A stretch of 10,745 nt of DNA. Source: DASUMP01 sp036277635 (lineage in GTDB: Bacteria > Actinomycetota > Acidimicrobiia > IMCC26256 > PALSA-610). The position numbers and the translations under genes were made by a program. The notes beneath the pieces were generated by a model that was not told the DNA's origin, made no database searches, and saw only the letters and a list, made by a program, of their open reading frames with translations. The stretch is from positions 1 to 10,745 of the forward strand of contig DASUMP010000093.1 of the NCBI GenBank assembly GCA_036277635.1. The letters run 5' to 3'. Numbering within the stretch: the first letter of the stretch is position 1; the number at the start of each line of letters is the position of its first letter. Of this stretch, positions 1 through 6,217 are shown in pieces.

Positions 1-3000
1 CTTCGGCGTCGAGGTACTCCGCCCACTCGGCTCCGGCGCGCGCGAACAGCTCGCCCATGCGGCGCGCCTCGTCGAGGTTCTCCGCTTCGAAGTCGAGGGT
101 CTCGGCGTACTCGGGGTGGTGAGCGTCGATCCACGCGAAGAACGGGTCGAACACGACCTCGTAGCCGGGGTGGCCGACGGTTCTCCGCAGCCCGGTGATC
201 GCGCCGCCTTCCACGGTGAACGTCGCGGTCTCGTAGACCATCGGTGCACCGACCGACCGGGCCATGGAGTCGTGGACCCCGTACATGCACACGATCTGCA
301 ACCCGCGCGGCGGCGCCTGCGCGACGCACCCGACATCGACGTACCGAACACCTGCCGCCACGTCCACGGTTGCGACGATCTCGAGGTCGTCGAGCGTCGA
401 GACATCGAGATAGGAGACCGTCGCGTCTGGCGCGAACGGCGCCATCGCGCGCTCCACGTCGCCGTCGTTGACCGCCGCGAAGTACTCGTGGGCGACCGCG
501 AGCGCAGCGCGGGTCTCGGGCGTGTCGGGCGCCGCCGGAACCGGTGGGGGTTCGCGCAACAGACCCGTCGGTGTGCTGGCGACCGTGATCGTGCCGCGCA
601 CGATCGCGGCCTCGAGCTCGTCGAGGCGGGTGATCGTCGAGGCGCGGAGGTGGTCGCCGGAGGTCGAGTAGCCGACTGCGCCGTCGGCGAGACCGAGCTT
701 CAGGGTGGACGGGACCTCCAGCGTGCCGTCCTCGTGCGCGGCGACGACCCGCTCGATCCCGACCTCGAAGCGCTTGAGCATCGACGTGAGCAGGTGGTCG
801 CGTTGCGCTGCCGGGAGCTCGTACACGAAGTCGGTGTCGACGCCGATCGCCCAGAGGTGACGGTCGACGTCACTCAGCTCGGTGGCGACCTCGATGACCG
901 CGCGCCCCGACATGTCGCCGGCCGCGGTGAAGACGACGTCGACGTCCTCGTCCGTGAACATCCACTCGGCGAGCTCGCGAGCCCGATCGGGGTCGGTGTA
1001 GCCGAGGGATCCGGTCTCGTCGTCGGGGCGGATCAGCGAGGCGACGATCTCCACGTCAGGACGTGCCGCCCGGGCGCCCTGCTCGAAGCCGGCACGGAAC
1101 TGTTCGATGAGGTGGGGGCTCTTGTTGGCACCGATGTATCCGACGCGGCCCGTCTCGGACTCGAGTGCCGCCGCCGCCCCCACGAGGAACGAGCTCTGTT
1201 CCTGAGCGAAGGACACGCCGACGCCGTTCGGCACCTGTTGCGGGTCACGGTCGAGGAACACCCAGGTCGTGTCGGGGAACTCTGCTGCGGCCGCGATCAT
1301 TTCGTCAGAGTCGGCGACCGTGCCGAACACGAGCTCCGCGTCCTCGCCGAGTTCGGTGAGGGCGTCTCGAAAGCTGGCGTACGGCGGCTCCAGCACGACC
1401 GCCTCGACGCCGTGCTCCTCGGCGGCGCTCTCCATCCCACGGGCGAGGAGCTCGTGGAAGGCGCTCTGGTCGCGCCCGAACTGGAGCGCGATGGCGATCT
1501 TCGCGGGGGGAGCTTCGGCCGCGATGATCGGATACGCGACGACGCCGGCCAGCGCCGCGATCGAGGCGAACAACGTCACGAGCTGCCGGCGCGATCGACG
1601 GCGCAGCCGCGCGGCGGCCGCTTCCCGCTCGCGGTCCTCCGCGCTCTCGGCGTCGCGCGCGGCGATCGCTTCGTCGATGAAGCACCGCTCGGTCTCGGTG
1701 AGCTTCAGCTGACTCGTCGCCGCCCAGCGCTCGTAGTCGTCGAGCCGTGAGCCGGTGAGGAGGTAGCCGGGCGCGCGCCCTGACGCCTCCCACTCGTGCA
1801 CCGCGACTGCGAAGCGCGCGTGCGTCGCGAGATCGTCTCGGCTGTCGTCGATCCAGTCGCGCAGGCGGTGCCACTCGGCCAAGAGCGCCTCGTGCGCGAC
1901 CTCGACGGTCGGCGATCCCGTCGTCGGGTCGCGGTCGAGCGCGAGCAGGCGGTACCGCGCGAACGAGTCGATCGCCGCCTGCAGCGCGACGACGTCGACG
2001 TCGAGCGCGGTGAGCTCCGACGCGGGGACGCGACGCCGGCCGACGGCGGCTCCCGAGACGGTGGCGATGCGCAAGAAGAGCTGGCGGACGGCGTTCTGCT
2101 CGGACGGGGCGAGCTGGTTGTAGAGCGTCTCGGCGCGTCGCGCCACGGCCCTGCGCACGCCGCCGATCCGCTCGTACGTCGCGAGGTCGAGCACCGATCC
2201 GGCCCGTTCGTCGAACAGCTCGGTGAGCGCGTACTGGAAGAGGGGGAGCGCGTTCGGCTGCCCGGTGACATCCGCGATCAACCGGCCGACCAGGCTCCCG
2301 TCGACCACCACGTCGAGCTGGCGCGCCGGCAGCATCGCGGCCGCCTCGAGCTCCTCCGGACCCAACGGCACGACGTTGATGACGTTCTCGGCGAACAGCG
2401 GGCCGAGCGCCGGGCTCGCGAGCGGGCGGTCGTAGAAATCGGCGCGCATCGTGACGAGCACCGAGATGCGGTGGCCCGGATCGTGGGCGGCGGCGACGAG
2501 CGCGGCGACGAACTGCTCCGACTCGGCGGGTTCCGTCAGGGTGAACAGCTCTTCGAACTGGTCGATGACCAGGAGCAGTCGCGACGCGTCGCCGTCGAGC
2601 GCCCGGATGGCGGCGTCGCGCACACCGGTGTCGGATGCGCGCAGCTGCGTGAGCGTCGCGTGTCGTGGGCTGCCGTCGAGGCGAGCGAACGCCGCGTCGA
2701 GCTCGGCGAACGGCTGCGAACCGGGCTGGATCGTCGCGATCCGCAGGTGGGTGACGTCGCGGCGCAGTCGGGGGAGCACCCCCGCCTGCACCGCGCTCGA
2801 CTTACCCGAACCGCTCGGACCGACCACCGCGGTGAACGGCGCGCCGTCGATCACCCGCCGCGCGAGCTGGTCGACGAGGCGGTCGTGGCCGAAGAAGCGC
2901 GCGGCGTCGGCTTCCCGGAACGCGCGCAGCCCCATGTACGGGTTCTCGGCGCGCGCGTCGGAGCGGGCCGTCGCCGCGGTCGAGGAAGGAGCGAGATCGA

Positions 3001-3754
3001 GTTCGGGGTCCTGCAGGAGGATCTGCTCCTCGAGTCGACGCAGGCGCGGCGACGGATCGATCCCCAGCTCCTCGCCCAGCACTGCGCGCGTCGCCTGGAA
3101 CGCACGGAGGGCTTCGGCCTGGCGCCCGCACCGGTACAGGGCGAGCATCTGCAACGCGCGCAGCTCCTCGCGGTACGGGTACTCGCGGGTCAGGCGCTCG
3201 AGGTCGACGACCACCGCGACGTGCTCGCCGAGTGCGAGCCGAGCGCGCAACGAGGCCTCGACGGCGGCGAGCCGGAGCTCGTCGAGGCGGGTCGCCTCCG
3301 CCTGGAGTCTCGGCTGGTCGGCGAACTCGTCGAACGGCTGGCCCCGCCAGATCGCGAGCGCCCCATCGATGAGCTCGACCGCACTCGCGGGGTCGCGCTC
3401 GATGGTGGCGAGCGCCTCGCTCACGCGCGCCTCGAAGTCGAGCGTGTCGAGGCCGTCCTGCGCGATGCGGATCGAGTAGCCGGTGCCGTCGCGCTCGATG
3501 ATGTCGCCGACCGACTTGCGCAGCTCCGACACGTACGACTGCAGCGTGTGCCGTGCGCTCTCAGGCGGAGCGTCCCCCCACACACCGTCGATGAGGCGCT
3601 CGACCGACACCGTCGTGTTCGGTTCCGCGAGGAGGAGCGCGAGCACGAGCCGCTGCTTCGGCCCGCCGAGCGGTCGGTCGCGCTCGCCTCGGCCGGCGAG
3701 TGCCGCCCCCACCGGTGCGACGGCCCGCAGCGGACCGAGCACCTCGAATCGCAC
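1..3754 (-). CDS. Membrane-anchored BTAD/SARP regulator with STAND ATPase, BMP-family sensor and NTF2-like domain (3' end outside window)
   Basis: The frame stays open from a GTG at 3754 to the window edge: 1251 codons with no stop. Domains in order: a SARP-type winged helix (about 1-95, starting MRFEVLGPLRAV); a BTAD helical-repeat domain (about 98-245, with LGEELGIDPSP near its end); the STAND signature NPYMGLRAF (271-279); Walker A GPSGSGKS (312-319); Walker B RLLLVIDQFEE with Asp398; and a helical region. Next come a basic stretch RLRRRSRRQ (716-724) and one hydrophobic helix (about 725-746). After it lies a BMP/PnrA-like substrate-binding domain (about 752-1060; TGRVGYIGANKSPHLIEQF, WAIGVDTDF), then an NTF2/SnoaL-like segment from about 1080 (HEYFAAVNDGDVERAM). 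The positive-inside rule puts the DNA-binding and ATPase parts in the cytoplasm and the BMP part outside. No lipobox cysteine is seen. BMP proteins usually bind nucleosides, so purine-nucleoside sensing is an inference. GTG fits a leaderless promoter; no in-frame ATG lies close upstream. Confidence 0.88.
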   Translation of the reverse strand, partial: MRFEVLGPLRAVAPVGAALAGRGERDRPLGGPKQRLVLALLLAEPNTTVSVERLIDGVWGDAPPESARHTLQSYVSELRKSVGDIIERDGTGYSIRIAQDGLDTLDFEARVSEALATIERDPASAVELIDGALAIWRGQPFDEFADQPRLQAEATRLDELRLAAVEASLRARLALGEHVAVVVDLERLTREYPYREELRALQMLALYRCGRQAEALRAFQATRAVLGEELGIDPSPRLRRLEEQILLQDPELDLAPSSTAATARSDARAENPYMGLRAFREADAARFFGHDRLVDQLARRVIDGAPFTAVVGPSGSGKSSAVQAGVLPRLRRDVTHLRIATIQPGSQPFAELDAAFARLDGSPRHATLTQLRASDTGVRDAAIRALDGDASRLLLVIDQFEELFTLTEPAESEQFVAALVAAAHDPGHRISVLVTMRADFYDRPLASPALGPLFAENVINVVPLGPEELEAAAMLPARQLDVVVDGSLVGRLIADVTGQPNALPLFQYALTELFDERAGSVLDLATYERIGGVRRAVARRAETLYNQLAPSEQNAVRQLFLRIATVSGAAVGRRRVPASELTALDVDVVALQAAIDSFARYRLLALDRDPTTGSPTVEVAHEALLAEWHRLRDWIDDSRDDLATHARFAVAVHEWEASGRAPGYLLTGSRLDDYERWAATSQLKLTETERCFIDEAIAARDAESAEDREREAAAARLRRRSRRQLVTLFASIAALAGVVAYPIIAAEAPPAKIAIALQFGRDQSAFHELLARGMESAAEEHGVEAVVLEPPYASFRDALTELGEDAELVFGTVADSDEMIAAAAEFPDTTWVFLDRDPQQVPNGVGVSFAQEQSSFLVGAAAALESETGRVGYIGANKSPHLIEQFRAGFEQGARAARPDVEIVASLIRPDDETGSLGYTDPDRARELAEWMFTDEDVDVVFTAAGDMSGRAVIEVATELSDVDRHLWAIGVDTDFVYELPAAQRDHLLTSMLKRFEVGIERVVAAHEDGTLEVPSTLKLGLADGAVGYSTSGDHLRASTITRLDELEAAIVRGTITVASTPTGLLREPPPVPAAPDTPETRAALAVAHEYFAAVNDGDVERAMAPFAPDATVSYLDVSTLDDLEIVATVDVAAGVRYVDVGCVAQAPPRGLQIVCMYGVHDSMARSVGAPMVYETATFTVEGGAITGLRRTVGHPGYEVVFDPFFAWIDAHHPEYAETLDFEAENLDEARRMGELFARAGAEWAEYLDAE

Positions 3755-3766
3755 GCCGCCATCGTA
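3754..3766 (-). promoter_or_regulatory. Leaderless-type promoter of the BTAD-BMP regulator
   Basis: On the minus strand, TACGAT (3766-3761) matches the actinobacterial -10 pattern TAnnnT. It is followed by six bases (GGCGGC) and then the GTG start at 3754. That spacing puts the predicted transcription start on or next to the G of GTG, the usual geometry of leaderless actinobacterial mRNAs. No Shine-Dalgarno sequence precedes the GTG and no clear -35 box is visible. Confidence 0.5.
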
Positions 3767-3831
3767 CGAATCGCCCGCCGCCGGCGTCGTGGGGAGGTCG
3801 CGGTGGGTCGGATCGCGTCGCCGCAGCACGT

Positions 3832-3868
3832 TCGGATCCTCTCGGACCCCGGTCGGAATCGAGTCGGA
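3832..3868 (+). promoter_or_regulatory. Four phased TCGGA direct repeats, candidate SARP operator
   Basis: TCGGA begins at 3832, 3842, 3853 and 3864, giving periods of 10, 11 and 11 bp, about one helical turn each. A further copy lies at 3808. SARP/BTAD regulators are known to bind direct heptamer repeats at 11-bp spacing, classically TCGAGnn. The array sits 78-114 bp upstream of a gene whose product begins with a SARP domain, so autoregulation is plausible. The binding claim is inference; the repeat spacing is seen directly. Confidence 0.5.
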
Positions 3869-3906
3869 GGCCCACGCAGCGGCCGTGCCGCGTCCGGAAA
3901 TCCCGG

Positions 3907-3933
3907 TCCGACGCGACTCCGGGGTCCCTCCGA
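3907..3933 (-). promoter_or_regulatory. Inverted array of TCGGA-like repeats facing the first array
   Basis: On the minus strand the motif recurs as TCGGA (3933-3929), CCGGA (3922-3918) and TCGGA (3911-3907), with exact 11-bp periods. A further CCGGA occurs at 3897-3893, off phase. The array is oriented opposite to the one at 3832-3868 and lies 65-91 bp upstream of the small secreted-protein gene. Together the arrays form a head-to-head arrangement in the shared intergenic gap, consistent with one regulator serving both divergent genes. Confidence 0.4.
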
Positions 3934-3985
3934 GCACCTCGGCGGACGCTCGTCGCACACCTCGCCGAACGAGCGAGGCCGAATC

Positions 3986-3991
3986 GAGGAG
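3986..3991 (+). promoter_or_regulatory. Ribosome binding site of the small secreted protein
   Basis: GAGGAG ends six bases before the ATG at 3998. It is a strong Shine-Dalgarno match and fixes the start of this short gene, which a longer open frame would otherwise obscure. Confidence 0.75.
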
Positions 3992-3997
3992 TCCACC

Positions 3998-4324
3998 ATG
4001 ACGAGCTCGACCACCCCGGAGCAGCGCCCCCGCACGATCCGCCGGATCGTGGCCGTCGCCGTCGCCGGCGCCACCTTGGGAGTGACCGGCGCCGTCGCGG
4101 TCGCCGTCGCCCAAGACGACTCGACCGCGACCGAGGCGTGCGGACCCACCGGGTCCGACCTGCGACTCGCCGCCGACGCGGCTCGCCAGCTCGAGGCGCA
4201 GGCCCCCGAGCTCTTCGAGCAGAGCCCGCGCCCGGCGGCGCATGGCGACCTCCGCCTCGCCGCCGAGTGGTCGGACCGGCTGGCCGCGCTCGACGCCGAC
4301 GGCAACACCGCCTGCACTCCCTGA
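3998..4324 (+). CDS. Small predicted secreted protein with an internal repeat
   Basis: This 108-residue protein starts at the ATG behind GAGGAG. Its N terminus has basic residues (RPRTIRR, 10-16), then an Ala/Val-rich hydrophobic run (about 17-38) ending VAVA before QDD. That is typical of a Sec signal peptide with likely cleavage near residue 38, although an uncleaved anchor is also possible. The mature part of about 70 residues contains two related segments, SDLRLAADAARQLEA (53-67) and GDLRLAAEWSDRLAA (83-97). It has only two cysteines, Cys48 and Cys106, one near each end, which could form a disulfide outside the cell. I do not recognise a named family. The gene is divergent from the BTAD-BMP regulator and shares its putative operator region, so it may be a regulatory target. 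A GC hairpin follows the stop. Confidence 0.72.
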   Translation: MTSSTTPEQRPRTIRRIVAVAVAGATLGVTGAVAVAVAQDDSTATEACGPTGSDLRLAADAARQLEAQAPELFEQSPRPAAHGDLRLAAEWSDRLAALDADGNTACTP

Positions 4325-4346
4325 TCCCCGGGGTGCGGACGGCGCG

Positions 4347-4375
4347 GGCCCCCCGGGCATGCCACCCGGGGGGCC
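4347..4375 (+). terminator. Perfect 11-bp GC hairpin, likely terminator
   Basis: GGCCCCCCGGG (4347-4357) pairs perfectly with CCCGGGGGGCC (4365-4375) around a 7-base loop, CATGCCA. It starts 22 bases after the stop of the small secreted-protein gene and lies just before the DUF389 gene. There is no T-tract, as is common for terminators in GC-rich actinomycetes. Confidence 0.65.
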
Positions 4376-4398
4376 GTCGCGTCCCGAATGATGGGGTG

Positions 4399-5316
4399 AT
4401 GATCCACCTGCGCCTGATCGTGCCCGCCGAGCTCACCGACGAGGTGTACGCGCACCTCGTCGACGCGCGCGGCGTCGCCCATGTTGCGGTCGTGCCGACG
4501 ACCAGCATCAGCCCGCCCGGTCAGCTGCTCCTCTGCGACGTCGCCCGCGAAGCCGCGAACGACATCATCGAGTGGCTGCAGCGCCGAGACGTCCACCACG
4601 TCGGCGCGATCACCATCGAAGCCCTCGAAGGTGTGGTGTCCGACGCCGCCGAGCGCGCCGTCGACGAGGCGCCGGGGCACGCCGCCGACGCGTTGATCTG
4701 GGAGGAGCTCGAAGCGCGTGCGCGTTCCGACTCGGCGCTCACTGCGTCGTTCCTCGTGTTCATCGGGATCGCGTCGGTGATCGCAGGCGTGGGCATCCTG
4801 CTCGACGCGCCGATCCTCATCGTCGGCGCGATGGTCGTGGGCCCGGAGTACGGGCCGCTCGCCGCCCTCTGCATCGCCCTCGTTCGGGGGCGGACGAGAC
4901 CGGCGATGACGGCGTTCCGCACGCTCGCGTTCGGCCTGCTCGTCGCCTCGGCGGCGGCGCTGTTCGCGACGGTCGCGTTCCGCGTCGCGAACCTCGCTCC
5001 CGACTCGTATGTGCTCAGCGACCGCGAGCTCACCGCGTTCATCTCGCATCCCGACGGCATGGCCGCAGTCGTCGCGGTCCTCGCGGGGGTGGTGGGCATG
5101 CTGTCGCTCACCGAATCTCGCGGCGGCGCGCTCATCGGGGTGCTCGTGTCCGTCACGACGATCCCCGCCGCCGCCAACCTCGGCGTCGCCACTGCGTACG
5201 GCGAGTGGCGGGAGGTCGGCGGCGCCGCGCTCCAGCTCGGGATCAACCTCGCCGGTCTCGTCCTCGCCGGCGTCGCCACCCTCGCCATTCAGTCACGCGC
5301 GACGACGCGCCGCTGA
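4399..5316 (+). CDS. DUF389 family integral membrane protein
   Basis: This 305-residue protein has a soluble N-terminal part (about 1-110; MIHLRLIVPAELTDEV, with a ferredoxin-like look) and a hydrophobic C-terminal part with about six membrane segments. Approximate positions are 114-134, 138-162, 173-196, 220-236, 242-264 and 275-297. The stretch ILIVGAMVVGPEYGPLAA (140-157) is the hallmark of the DUF389 'uncharacterized hydrophobic domain' family, whose biochemical role is not established. Length and layout are normal for the short, single-domain form. The start is ambiguous by one codon: GTG at 4396 directly precedes the ATG at 4399. No good Shine-Dalgarno is visible, so the message may be leaderless. 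The upstream hairpin suggests it is transcribed separately from the secreted-protein gene. Confidence 0.88.
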   Translation: MIHLRLIVPAELTDEVYAHLVDARGVAHVAVVPTTSISPPGQLLLCDVAREAANDIIEWLQRRDVHHVGAITIEALEGVVSDAAERAVDEAPGHAADALIWEELEARARSDSALTASFLVFIGIASVIAGVGILLDAPILIVGAMVVGPEYGPLAALCIALVRGRTRPAMTAFRTLAFGLLVASAAALFATVAFRVANLAPDSYVLSDRELTAFISHPDGMAAVVAVLAGVVGMLSLTESRGGALIGVLVSVTTIPAAANLGVATAYGEWREVGGAALQLGINLAGLVLAGVATLAIQSRATTRR

Positions 5317-5345
5317 TCGGAAGGGGCCGGGACCGACCCATCTCC

Positions 5346-5351
5346 TACACT
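5346..5351 (+). promoter_or_regulatory. Candidate -10 box of the tRNA-Arg gene
   Basis: TACACT fits the TAnnnT -10 pattern and lies 14 bases before the first base of the tRNA, a reasonable distance for a short 5' leader. No convincing -35 element is seen in the GC-rich sequence before it. Confidence 0.4.
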
Positions 5352-5365
5352 CGTTCCCGCGACCA

Positions 5366-5438
5366 GCGCTCGTAGCTCAATGGATAGAGCATCTGACTAC
5401 GGATCAGAAGGTTGGGGGTTCGACTCCCTCCGAGCGCG
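5366..5438 (+). tRNA. tRNA-Arg (anticodon ACG)
   Basis: The 73-base cloverleaf folds fully. The acceptor stem is GCGCTCG/CGAGCGC, the D stem is GCTC/GAGC around an 8-base loop, and the anticodon stem is TCTGA/TCAGA with loop CTACGGA (anticodon ACG). The T stem GGGGG/CCCTC (one G-T pair) surrounds TTCGACT, and the discriminator base is G. The CCA end is not encoded. After A-to-I editing at the wobble base, anticodon ACG reads CGU, CGC and CGA. The gene's 3' end is only six bases from the stop codon of the convergent DUF5615 gene. Confidence 0.97.
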
Positions 5439-5444
5439 CTGCTC

Positions 5445-5852
5445 TCAGCGGATCCAGTGGACCCAGTCCGCGCCGTGCGGCTCCTGCTCACCCAGGAACG
5501 TGGCGAGCGCACGAGCGAGGTTCGCCGGATACGCCTTCGAGCCTCGGTGGAACCGCCGGGCGGACGTGAACACGACGCCGGCGTGATGCTCGCCGCGGGC
5601 GCTCCAGTCGCGAACGATGCGGTCGAAGTCGCGTGCGTTCTCGGTGACGACGGCACGCCGTTCGCGCGTGGCGGCGCGGAGCAGCTCTTCGTCGTCCAGC
5701 GCCGCGAGCACGGGATCCTCGGATGCGGCGACGACGTCGTGTCCCTGGTCGCGGAGCCGGCGAGCGACTTGTGGAGAGTGGTGGACGTCGAGCAGCGGCT
5801 CACCGGGCGAGAATCTCGCGCTGGCGCTGCTCGGCTTCCTCGGCGGCTGCAT
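5445..5852 (-). CDS. DUF5615 PIN-like toxin component, start uncertain
   Basis: The homologous part begins at about 5795 with LLDVHHSPQVARRLRDQGHDV. It continues through DDEELLRAATRERRAVVTENARDF and GEHHAGVVFTS to the end WVHWIR, a full-length DUF5615 (PIN-like) domain of about 116 residues. Family members are putative ribonuclease toxins with an acidic active site; candidates here, counted from the ATG at 5852, are Asp22, Asp53/Asp54, Glu71 and Asp75. The first in-frame ATG (5852) gives 135 residues, with 19 extra residues lying inside the antitoxin gene. Homologues normally begin two to four residues before LLD. At that place this gene has only CTG (5795), while a GTG at 5803, in a 4-base overlap with the antitoxin stop, is out of frame by one base. 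Either the start is unusual or one base is missing near 5797. Its partner is the RHH/DUF433-like gene just upstream. Confidence 0.75.
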   Translation of the reverse strand: MQPPRKPSSASARFSPGEPLLDVHHSPQVARRLRDQGHDVVAASEDPVLAALDDEELLRAATRERRAVVTENARDFDRIVRDWSARGEHHAGVVFTSARRFHRGSKAYPANLARALATFLGEQEPHGADWVHWIR

Positions 5853-6217
5853 GGTTCGCCGCGATCCGCGCGTCGATCTCGTCGGTGAACTCGGCGTAGT
5901 AGGCGAGCGCGGCCTCGACGTGCTCGCGACGTAGCCCGAAGACGTCGACCGCTCGTTGCACCCGCTTGGAGGGAGCGACGTCGCCGCCGACGACGCCGGC
6001 AACGACCTCCCAGACGTCAGGTCCGCCGACGAGTGCGGCGCGGCGGCCCGCCGAGCCCGGCCGGAAGACGATGAGCGGGTGACGGCGCATGCGCAAGCCC
6101 TCGTCGATCAGCTCCCTCGGCCAACGCCGATGCCGAGCGCGCGCTGGCCTCCGCCTCGGTCTTGAGTCGCGCGGCGACGTGCGGCTCACGGAAGAGCGGA
6201 GAGCTGTGGCCAAGCAA
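5800..6217 (-). pseudogene. RHH/DUF433-like antitoxin interrupted by an apparent frameshift
   Basis: Two minus-strand frames together make one recognisable antitoxin. The first, from TTG at 6217, reads MLGHSSPLF then EPHVAARLKTEAEASARSA and SALAE, a ribbon-helix-helix N terminus. The second, ending at the TGA at 5800-5802, reads ELIDEGLRMRRHPLIVF, GRRAALVGGPDVWEVV and AALAYYAEFTDEIDARIA. The conserved order SALAE-ELIDEGLRM spans the junction if one base is removed from the CCC run at 6114-6116 (GAGGGAG on the coding strand). The total span of 418 bases, one more than a multiple of three, agrees. Read without correction, GTG at 6189 gives an arginine-rich N terminus joined to the same C terminus, and ATG at 6090 gives only 96 residues. 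RHH/DUF433-type antitoxins usually bind their PIN-like partner and their own promoter. A sequencing error and a true inactivating mutation fit equally well. Confidence 0.68.

Noticed and set aside
3755..3997. A small RNA or riboswitch in the gap before the secreted-protein gene.
   Set aside because: No extended stem set or terminator-like hairpin could be found; the phased repeats explain the structure better.
116..4324. Long plus-strand open frames (for example 116-1750 and 1796-4324) with arginine-rich translations.
   Set aside because: They lie antisense to the BTAD-BMP gene, whose minus-strand frame shows recognisable domains throughout. High third-position GC leaves opposite frames open. 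Only the tail of the second (3998-4324) is real, shown by its own ribosome binding site and signal peptide.
3421..5049. Long minus-strand open frame crossing the regulator start, the small secreted gene and the DUF389 gene.
   Set aside because: It has no domain resemblance, is low-complexity Arg/Ser-rich, and runs antisense to two supported plus-strand genes and out of frame with the regulator.
5366..5438. The tRNA-Arg as an integration site for a mobile island carrying the toxin-antitoxin pair.
   Set aside because: No integrase, no repeated tRNA 3' end and no composition break are visible in the window.
5800..6189. An intact arginine-rich 129-residue protein from GTG 6189.
   Set aside because: Its first 25 or so residues are a shifted reading of a conserved RHH segment that aligns without gaps in the neighbouring frame, so a frameshift is the better explanation.
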